Source: JAPXLN01 sp033809515 (GTDB lineage: Bacteria; Bacillota; Sulfobacillia; Fermentithermobacillales; Fermentithermobacillaceae). From it: a stretch of 15,924 nt of DNA. The stretch spans positions 1 through 15,924 of the forward strand of contig JAPXLN010000023.1 of assembly GCA_033809515.1 (NCBI GenBank), written 5' to 3'. The translations under genes were made by a program, and so were the position numbers. Each line of letters starts with the position of its first letter. The first letter of the stretch is position 1. Below, piece by piece: positions 1 through 5,752 of this stretch. The notes below the pieces were generated by a model. It had not been told where the DNA came from. It made no database searches and saw nothing but the letters and a program-made list of their open reading frames with translations.

Positions 1-10
1 AACATCGTGG

Positions 11-289
11 CTACTCAATGCTATCCCCCTCCACAGCATCCAAAACTTCCCGCACTAGCTTTCTTATTCTGGATAGGTATACGGGTTTCCGGATAGCCCC
101 TCTATCTACTACGATCGTTAGGATGGGGGTATCCGGCAAACCTGGATAGAGTATAGCCCAATGAGTTGGCTTTCCAGCAGACTGCTCGACCGCAAAGCCG
201 ATCCGGCGGAGTTCAGCCGCCAGCGGTTTCCAAGGAAGGTCGCTGGCTCCTGAAAAAAGCCGCTTCAGTCCACTGGGGATCCTATCCAA
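11..289 (-). CDS. Small HicA-like hypothetical protein (92 aa, TTG start)
   Basis: A 92-residue basic protein, with no strong family match by eye. The middle part, a predicted helix (PLAAELRRIGFAVEQ), then GKPTHWAILYPG, a beta strand (ILTIVVD) and a C-terminal helix (YLSRIRKLVREVLD), follows the helix-strand-strand-helix order and length of HicA-type mRNA interferases, including a His in the place where HicA has its catalytic GSH/GKPTH-like turn. That assignment is inference. The only start in the open frame is TTG; no convincing ribosome site precedes it. No HicB antitoxin is visible upstream (290-600), and the downstream side is cut by the window edge after the stop, so a partner could lie outside. 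Alternatives are an orphan HicA relic or an unrelated small protein. Confidence 0.4.
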   Translation of the reverse strand: MDRIPSGLKRLFSGASDLPWKPLAAELRRIGFAVEQSAGKPTHWAILYPGLPDTPILTIVVDRGAIRKPVYLSRIRKLVREVLDAVEGDSIE

Positions 290-802
290 CTATCGACACC
301 CGTATTGTGCCCGGTTTTGTAATCGTCATTCCCCATACCACCATATGTAGTGTCACCGCTAGTGTAACCTCACAGAAACTAATCGGTCAAGGTATGATGA
401 CGCTTGTTTTGCGGGAGTGCTTGAAGCTTCGGCCGGCCCTGGACCCGAGTAGACTTCTGCTGGGAGCAATCGGCGAGTATGTCCCGCCGGTGCTAGGGCT
501 TTCGTTGGCACGGGAATGGAGTCTCATATTGGCGTTTCCAGAGATAGAATAAAATGGTCCCCGGAAGCCATTTGCATCTTCAGCCAAGCGAGGAAGAGGA
601 ATAGTCCTGGAGGGTAACCTCTCAGTGGACTCCTTTTTGGGTGAAAGATTGTGTTCGCGGGTCTATGATCGTCCGGTAGTTGCGGGGCCTGCTATGCATT
701 TTGCGAAGCAAGGTAGTTCCGCGGTTTGGAGGGGATCCGCAACTTGGTGGGCGCTGCACATGCCGAGCTTGTTGGACAGAAAAGATTGGATTGTACATAA
801 TA
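290..802. other. Intergenic debris with no convincing gene
   Basis: About 500 bp between the HicA-like ORF and the Abi_2 relic. Open frames exist on both strands (a plus-strand frame to 552 and a minus-strand frame 387-587), but they lack ribosome sites and family resemblance. A tiny minus-strand frame (MTITKPGTIRVSIVG, ending just inside 290) precedes the HicA-like start and may be the trimmed N-terminus of something lost. The right part holds copy A of the dispersed repeat described at 625-692. Confidence 0.5.
625..692 (+). repeat. Dispersed intergenic repeat, copy A
   Basis: One of four copies in the window (A 625-692, B 10826-10895, C 12514-12583, D 15471-15489), all in the same orientation. 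The shared core reads CTTTTTGGRTGRAAG followed by TGTGTTCGC. After about 25 variable bases comes a second shared block, GGGGCCTGC. All copies lie between genes or beside gene relics. They could be solo insertion-sequence ends or a MITE-like element. Copy A is more diverged at its left edge. Confidence 0.6.
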
Positions 803-1356
803 ATGACAACAGAGCTCACCACGCCTCTTAACAATGCGGACCGGGGTGAGCCGTTTTGCTTACGCTCAAGACAGACGACAGATTCCACGAGGGGGTTTCC
901 TTTCAGCATGTTTACAACCTCTACCAGTTTGACAAGAAACTCCGCAATCTAATACTGCCGGTATTGGAAAGCATAGAGATTCTACTCCGCACCCATATAG
1001 CCTATTTGATTGCCCATAAGTATGGGGCAGAAGGTTACAACGATTACCGTAACTTCAGGAACGAAAGCTACCACGAAGAAATATTGGAGAAGCTGAAAGA
1101 TGAAATCGACAAGAGCCGAGAGGTTTTCGTTGGGCACCACAGGAAGTATGGTGGTAGGTTCCCTGTTTGGGTCGTTATCGAGTTGACCTCGTTCGGACTG
1201 CTCTCGAAAATCTACAACAATCTTAGAGATCGGAATAGAGATGAGATCGCACAAAAATACTACAACACAAGAGATATGTTTGCTGGCTCATGGTTGAAGC
1301 CCAATTTTCCAGTGCCATTAAGACAGGCAGGATATTGGCCACTGTTTTCGGAATAA
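803..1356 (+). pseudogene. Abi_2 (AbiD/AbiF-like) abortive-infection gene remnant
   Basis: The frame open from about 856 encodes DDRFHEGVSFQHVYNLYQFD, then a helix with RNLILPVLESIEILLRTHIAYLIA. This matches the diagnostic middle of Abi_2 proteins (phage-exclusion proteins of the HEPN superfamily, usually about 300 residues). An ATG at 803 starts a different frame, MTTELTTPLNNA, which resembles the usual Abi_2 N-terminus. The conserved N-terminal block between them (the usual YYRLSGY region) is missing, so an internal deletion with frameshift is likely. At the 3' end the protein runs to AGSWL and then switches to an unrelated tail ending QAGYWPLFSE. The expected LRN-x-CAHH segment, which carries the HEPN RNase residues, is gone. 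The product is therefore probably non-functional. The family call is firm; the reconstruction of the deletions is inference. Confidence 0.75.
1324..1356 (+). repeat. 33-bp direct repeat, copy 1 (QAGYxPLFSE coding tail)
   Basis: This 33-bp stretch, ending in the TAA of the Abi relic, recurs at 2347-2379 with 30 of 33 bases identical. Read in the same frame both copies encode QAGY(W/L)PLFSE-stop, and two of the three differences are synonymous. This suggests the conserved 3' end of some protein-coding gene, possibly a mobile one, rather than random repeat DNA. Confidence 0.7.
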
Positions 1357-1870
1357 ACCACTGCTTGGTGTGGGTATCGGTCAACGCAGTATGACTGACC
1401 ACTTTCGTTGTCGGTCGCCCAAATGACGCAACGCGCTCCCACCTCTACAGGTCATAGCCAGCTACACTGAGCACCACCAGGGCCGGGGATTGGACCCCTG
1501 GCCGGACTGGGCCTCATGCTTGGGTGACCTTGACTCCCGGATGTGTCTTGCTTATTCGAGCAATGCTGATGCTTTCGTAGTATCCACATTAACTCTTGCC
1601 CGGCTGACAGCCGGGTTCGGGCGTTATGGCTTCTACTGTCCGGGCTCTGTGCGGTCACAGAGCCCGGCAGGCTGCGTGACAAGGAGTGTTGCGACCGTTA
1701 CCGGGATGACGGCCACCTTGATCAGGACGAGTTGATGTGATCGTAATCAGGATGGAGGTCTGAGAGCAGGGGGGCTTGCATTGCCCGTAGCGAAGCATGG
1801 GCTGCGCTAGAGCCGGGCTGAGGCCGCTTGTCAATGACGTCCATCGTGACCTTTCGACTTCTGCCTTTGA
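1357..1870. other. Non-coding, hairpin-rich region; possible structured RNA or IS non-coding end
   Basis: About 500 nt with no credible protein. It contains at least three stable hairpins. At 1481-1503, GGCCGGGG pairs with CCCC-T-GGCC around a 6-nt loop. At 1599-1615, CCCGGCT pairs with AGCCGGG around GAC. At 1640-1667, 12 perfect base pairs close a CGGT loop. None is followed by a T-run, so they are not ordinary intrinsic terminators. Shorter complementary segments continue to about 1830 (GCCC at 1781-1784 with GGGC at 1799-1802). A decayed IS110-family non-coding end, where a bridge RNA would sit, is one idea; a free-standing small RNA is another. No transposase is left to decide. Confidence 0.4.
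1640..1667. other. Perfect 12-bp inverted repeat with 4-nt loop
   Basis: Arms CCGGGCTCTGTG (1640-1651) and CACAGAGCCCGG (1656-1667) enclose CGGT. On either strand the RNA would form a very stable tetraloop hairpin. No U-tract follows on either side, which argues against a Rho-independent terminator. The weaker hairpin at 1599-1615 lies only 24 nt away, so the pair probably belongs to one folded RNA. Confidence 0.7.
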
Positions 1871-2144
1871 TCACTTCACAGGTAGGTAAGGGCTCCCTTT
1901 ATCCACACTCCCTAAAAGAGAGAGTCGGAATCCAGCCATGAAATCCGTATTATCGGGGAAAGCGATTTCTGCGAAGCATCCACTAGTGTCATTTTGGAGT
2001 TCTAGACTTGCCAGTATCTGACCTTTTGGCCCGCCATCTTCCGTCAGTATTACGCGACCTGTTCTAACCAGCTGTGGGGCCAGTTTTCACTACAGGCCCC
2101 CCCGTCTCTCTAGGGGACTTCCTTGGATCCTTTTTCTCGCTCAC
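1871..2144 (-). pseudogene. Small hypothetical gene with one +1 frameshift (about 90 aa)
   Basis: A GTG at 2144-2142 is preceded by a textbook ribosome site (AAGGAGGTGATCTT). It opens MSEKKDPRKSPRETGG and PVVKTGP. That frame stops soon after, but the +1 frame continues without a break as QLVRTGRVILTEDGGPKG, LASLELQNDTSGCFAEIAFP and DNTDFMAGFRLSLLGSVD to a TGA at 1873-1871. The second part has normal protein-like composition and ends properly, so the two halves almost certainly form one gene. The shift lies in or near the C-run (plus-strand GGGG at 2076-2079), where a CCC codon can slip to CCA. One extra base, a sequencing error or programmed +1 frameshifting would all fit. I do not recognise the family; the second half suggests a small beta-rich domain. 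Confidence 0.6.
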
Positions 2145-2172
2145 AAGATCACCTCCTTACGTCTGACAGAGT

Positions 2173-2343
2173 CTAGGTGGTATTGGACCCATTTTCTGCC
2201 GTGAGATTACCATTACAGTCACTTGATCTGCAAGTCATTTTCGCCAGAGGCCCAACGGTTTCTTGGGTTATTTCGGAAAGTCTCTTTTCTTGCTCATAAA
2301 ACTGGTTCCCGGTAAATGTGCGAAGGCATTCAGTTATGTACAA
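2173..2343 (-). pseudogene. 5'-truncated small protein remnant (up to 56 aa)
   Basis: An open minus-strand frame encodes ITECLRTFTGNQFYEQEKRL, then SEITQETVGPLAK, then MTCRSSDCNGNLTAENGSN to a TAG, 28 bp upstream of the GTG of the next minus-strand gene (2144). The spacing and shared strand suggest the two were one operon. The only start candidate is a TTG at 2343 without a ribosome site. The frame runs into the 33-bp repeat at 2347-2379, so the 5' end was probably lost by recombination there. The family is not recognised. The call rests on composition and neighbour spacing only. Confidence 0.35.
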
Positions 2344-2346
2344 AGC

Positions 2347-2379
2347 CAGGCAGGATATTTGCCATTGTTTTCAGAATAA
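2347..2379 (+). repeat. 33-bp direct repeat, copy 2
   Basis: Second copy of the QAGYxPLFSE-stop segment seen at 1324-1356, in the same orientation and about 1 kb away (30/33 identical). No longer coding sequence precedes it in that frame beyond a few codons, so it is a detached 3' scrap. The two copies bracket the hairpin region and the two small minus-strand remnants. Confidence 0.7.
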
Positions 2380-2499
2380 CCACACGGCAGTTGCTTGCGA
2401 AAGATCAGTGGTTATAGCCTTGTTTTCATCCTATACACGTAATCTCCTCACAAAAAGCGAGCAGCATCAACCAGAATACTTCTGCTGGAGGGTCTTGCA

Positions 2500-4479
2500 A
2501 TGCTGCTGTCGGAGCCTATGGGTTTGGATGCTTGTGAAGACACACTCAGGCAGGCTGTCGCGGGAACTCGGATAGTGGCTGAAACAGCGCTCAGTGAAAA
2601 GGATCTGAATCTGCTGACCGAGCGCATAAGGCTACTGTTCGAAGCTAATCCGCGTCATGCGGTTTCGCTGCTTGAACGTGATTATCCTTCGGCTTTCTTG
2701 TGCTTCATGGCATGGAAAGCCAAAACCTCCTACAGCGAAGGGGTTTTCTGGCCCCCCATACTGGAATCTCTAGGCCTATCAGGCGCTCGTTGGGAAAAGG
2801 AGCTGGGCCTGGCTTTTCAAAGATGCCTGGCTAAAACGGGTCTTCCTCAATACGAAGTGCCCGGGGCGCTTCCCTACGTTACTCCGGTCCTTCTTCACGG
2901 AGGCATCCCTGATTCGTGCCTCGATTCGTTCTTCCGCCAAGTTGTGGACCCTTTGGTGAGGGATGGCATGGTTGACTTCGGGGCCATAGAGCATGAGGTC
3001 AAAACCCTGAGAAAAGAAGATGAGTCCTACAGGAAATATGAGGCACAGGAAAAGGCCCTGAGGTCGGAGCTGAGCATAGCCGAGAAGGTAGCTGTGCTTT
3101 GCGAGAAGCTGGAAAGCCTGAAAACCCGGTGTCACGACCGGAAGGTTTTGCTTGGGAACACACATGCTCGGTTGTCTGGCACTGCGAAGTCGATTTGGGG
3201 CGTGCCATGGAATCCGGAACTGAGTGAGCAGGTCAAAGCTGCAGGGCGTGGGAGGCTGGATGTTCTCCGAGAGGCCGTTGCAGAAAGAGACCGCGTGCTT
3301 GGTGAACTGCAGACGAGCGGTTGGCTTGACAAGGATGTACAGGGTGCGGGAGAAAGTGTCTGGGAACAGGTTGGGCCTTACCGGCTTAGACCTCCATATT
3401 CCCCAAAAGCGCTGCCGGTTGCCAGGGCTGCCATGGCCATCTCGGCTTTTGGGGCCGCGACGGGAGTCGTGGCCTTGCGCCTTTGGCAAACTGCGGGACT
3501 GCGCTTGCCCTTTATCTCGTCTCGTGCCGGGTTGTTAGCCGCCGTAGGAGTGCTTGCAGCAATGGCTTTTGCTTCAGGTGCCTGGGCGTCTCAAATTCGC
3601 GGAAAAACCAACCGGTTTGAAAAATCGGCACAATCCCTTCGGGAAGCTCTAAATGCCATCCAGGCGGTTTGTACACGGCCGGTCCTGACGTTGAGCGCTG
3701 CGGATGCAGACAGCTTGGCAGAAGCTTGTAGGTTGATTGAGACGGCGGACGAACTTGAAGGAGGGGTTTTGCTCACTGAACGAGAGATTGACGAGGTCTC
3801 CAATGAGATATCCAGGATTATTGACGAAAACCCCTTGTTTGCCGGCGGAGACTTGCAGGAAGGATTGGGGAAACTGGAGACGGCCATATCTGCCCGCGCC
3901 CGGGTACCCAAGCTCCTTGATGAACTGGAAAAGGCCGAAGTCCGGCTGGCAGAACAGCTGCATTTGCCCGCTTTTGGGCCGACGGTGGATGAGCCCATCG
4001 CCAGGTACATTCTCCTGGGCAAAGACTCAGCCCTTGAGTTCCTGCAAGAGTGCGTTAGCCTTCGGTGTTTCAGCAGGAAGGACAGCCCTTCTGAGTCACC
4101 CGTTTCTGTTTCGCCCGTGTCTGCTGCTGCGGTCAATCATGCACGCAGGAGCTATGATTTGTGGGCTCAGATGACAGACCGTAAAGTCGAGAAAGAGCCC
4201 CGCAAAGATTTGACTGGTCAAAAGGAAGGACGGTCGGCGGGCCTTCGAATAGACACCGTCGATCGAGTCGGACGTCGTCGAGAGCCCCGTGAGAGAACCG
4301 TCTTGCCTCAGCTTCCTGAGAAAAGGGCAGAGGATCCAGGCTATGAGAGGGCCGAAAAGACGCGGCTTGATCTTGTAACCTGGGCTCATCGCGGGCAACA
4401 GCACGTTGGCCTGCTAATATCAGGTGCAGAGGCGTCCAGTGGATGTACATCAGTGTGCTATTCGGATACCCGGGACTGA
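2500..4479 (+). CDS. Large coiled-coil/two-TM protein, probably 3'-truncated (659 aa)
   Basis: The ATG at 2500 is set by GGAGGG seven bases upstream. Residues 1-165 form a helical, aromatic-rich domain with the motif LPYVTPVLLHGGIP (about 124-137). A charged coiled-coil stretch follows (about 165-225 and 255-285). Two hydrophobic segments come next (about 307-329, VARAAMAISAFGAATGVVAL, and 343-362, GLLAAVGVLAAMAFASGAW), then another coiled coil (about 370-475) and a low-complexity Ser/Arg/Glu linker. This suggests an inner-membrane-anchored or hairpin-inserted scaffold or sensor. I do not recognise a named family. The last 15 or so residues read through, out of frame, into the DUF1998 sequence of the next entry. 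The natural C-terminus therefore seems lost in a deletion near 4400-4424. An unknown large protein placed before a DUF1998 helicase recalls Druantia type III (DruH-DruE); homology was not tested. Confidence 0.75.
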   Translation: MLLSEPMGLDACEDTLRQAVAGTRIVAETALSEKDLNLLTERIRLLFEANPRHAVSLLERDYPSAFLCFMAWKAKTSYSEGVFWPPILESLGLSGARWEKELGLAFQRCLAKTGLPQYEVPGALPYVTPVLLHGGIPDSCLDSFFRQVVDPLVRDGMVDFGAIEHEVKTLRKEDESYRKYEAQEKALRSELSIAEKVAVLCEKLESLKTRCHDRKVLLGNTHARLSGTAKSIWGVPWNPELSEQVKAAGRGRLDVLREAVAERDRVLGELQTSGWLDKDVQGAGESVWEQVGPYRLRPPYSPKALPVARAAMAISAFGAATGVVALRLWQTAGLRLPFISSRAGLLAAVGVLAAMAFASGAWASQIRGKTNRFEKSAQSLREALNAIQAVCTRPVLTLSAADADSLAEACRLIETADELEGGVLLTEREIDEVSNEISRIIDENPLFAGGDLQEGLGKLETAISARARVPKLLDELEKAEVRLAEQLHLPAFGPTVDEPIARYILLGKDSALEFLQECVSLRCFSRKDSPSESPVSVSPVSAAAVNHARRSYDLWAQMTDRKVEKEPRKDLTGQKEGRSAGLRIDTVDRVGRRREPRERTVLPQLPEKRAEDPGYERAEKTRLDLVTWAHRGQQHVGLLISGAEASSGCTSVCYSDTRD

Positions 4480-5506
4480 ATATGCCCCGGAAAGCAAAGT
4501 GATTGCTGACAAACATGAGTGGTGTTCCGCAGGCCTCAAAGCTATTGCCGGCCTCCAATGGCCTGTCCGCAAATACCGGACCGGTAATCTGAATTTCTTT
4601 GAGATTTGGGATAAGGCGGAAGATGAACCCGTAGACGACTATCAGGGCCACGGAAATTTGGATGTAAGAACATATGTGGTGCCACAATTCGGTTTTGTTA
4701 CCGGGCGGCAAGCCCCCAGACAACCAAGCCGGCGACCTGCCAGGCAGTATACCACCCGGCCCTATTTTGCGGGCGCTGCAGGCCCTGACCACGGCACTCT
4801 CATGATGCCTTCAGACAAGAACGGCCTGATCTCAATGAAGCGAGCTTTTCCAGGAAAAATGGTTGAACTCTGTGAGGGGCGGTCTAAGAATCAGTTTTGG
4901 GTTTGTTCTGCCTGTGGCGCAGGGTTTTCGGGAGAGAAGTCCTATCCTGGAGAACACAACAGCCCCTGGGGCGAAAGGTGTAGCGGAGTTTGCGAGAAAG
5001 CTTCTTTAGCTCACGAGTTCATTACAGACGTGGTGGAGCTTCGTTTACGGTTCCCGCTGTCGACCGAAACCCTGCCGGAGATGCCCCCGATGGTAACCGG
5101 ACCAGCTCCCCTGTCCAACACTTCAACCCTTGACAGACTATGGTTTTCATACTCACTGGCATATGCTCTTCTTGGCGGCATTACTGAAAGGCTGGGAGTT
5201 CCGGCCACTGATCTAAACGTTACCGTCGGATACAGCACAGGCAGCCCACTGAGCATTCACCCTTTACTCGTCTACGACAATGTGCCGGCCGGCGCGGGCC
5301 TTGTCGCGCGGTTGGAGGATTGCGCATTCCTGGAATCATGCTTGAAAGCTGCGTTGTGCCGGGTGTCCGGTGGTTGCGGTTGTGGGCCCGACACAAGCTG
5401 CTATGGCTGCCTCAGGGCTTATAGAAACCAGTTCGCCCACGATAAGCTGGCACGGGGGCCGGTTAAGAAGTACCTCGAGGGTCTGTTGAAGCGGTGGAAA
5501 AGATAA
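4424..5506 (+). CDS. C-terminal fragment of a DUF1998 (DrmB/DruE-like) helicase
   Basis: The frame carries the hallmarks of the C-terminal zinc-binding DUF1998 module found in large DEAD/DEAH helicases and DrmB-type defence proteins. There is an early IPGTEYAPESKVIADKHEW segment and a C-x2-C/C-x3-C cluster (C161, C164, C186, C190). LLVYDNVPAGAGLV follows, and then the signature CGCGPDTSCYGCLRAYRNQF with C318, C320, C326 and C329. The helicase motor that should precede it (Walker A, DExH, roughly 1000 or more residues) is absent. The only usable start is a GTG at 4424 inside the upstream gene with no ribosome site. It is best read as the 3' remnant left after a deletion joined it to the 2500-4479 gene, and is probably inactive alone. 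The natural stop (5504-5506) is intact. Confidence 0.8.
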   Translation: MQRRPVDVHQCAIRIPGTEYAPESKVIADKHEWCSAGLKAIAGLQWPVRKYRTGNLNFFEIWDKAEDEPVDDYQGHGNLDVRTYVVPQFGFVTGRQAPRQPSRRPARQYTTRPYFAGAAGPDHGTLMMPSDKNGLISMKRAFPGKMVELCEGRSKNQFWVCSACGAGFSGEKSYPGEHNSPWGERCSGVCEKASLAHEFITDVVELRLRFPLSTETLPEMPPMVTGPAPLSNTSTLDRLWFSYSLAYALLGGITERLGVPATDLNVTVGYSTGSPLSIHPLLVYDNVPAGAGLVARLEDCAFLESCLKAALCRVSGGCGCGPDTSCYGCLRAYRNQFAHDKLARGPVKKYLEGLLKRWKR

Positions 5507-5512
5507 GGTGGT

Positions 5513-5643
5513 ATGCTGTCGGAGCGGCGACCGGACATTTCGCCCGGCAGTTGCTCTTCAGACCGGGAAAAAACGGGATGCCACCCCCATACTACCGGAC
5601 TAAACTGGATGTTGCAGGCAGCGACGCAGGCAAGCGGCCTCGG
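5513..5643 (+). repeat. Palindrome-containing intergenic repeat R1, copy c
   Basis: Starts six bases after the DUF1998 stop with ATGCTGTCGGAGCGGCGACC. It closely matches 11011-11129, apart from a small insertion near its right end, and the core of 10929-11010. Within the unit, ATTTCGCCCGG near the left and CCGGACAAAAT-like sequence near the right are imperfect inverted repeats, so it can fold as a long stem. It resembles REP/BIME-type elements and might also serve as a transcript end between the convergent genes. Only the repetition and inverted arms are directly seen. Confidence 0.75.
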
Positions 5644-5752
5644 GTGGGACGGTGCTGCCATTGGTAAAACCCACACCTATACCGGTAACAACGCTAAACC
5701 TTCTTGAGCGGCCATTTGTCTATGCTTGGACTTTCCGAAAAGAGACCAAACT

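Noticed and set aside
166..552. 128-codon plus-strand open frame overlapping the HicA-like ORF
   Set aside because: No ribosome site, no recognisable domain, and it is antisense to a more protein-like frame over its first third.
1640..1667. Rho-independent terminator
   Set aside because: A perfect stem is present but there is no T-run on either strand next to it.
2779..3489. 236-codon minus-strand open frame
   Set aside because: Antisense shadow of the coiled-coil/TM gene, which has a clear ribosome site and protein-like domains.
4133..4792. 219-codon minus-strand open frame across the fusion junction
   Set aside because: Crosses two different plus-strand coding segments and has no family resemblance; best explained as a shadow.
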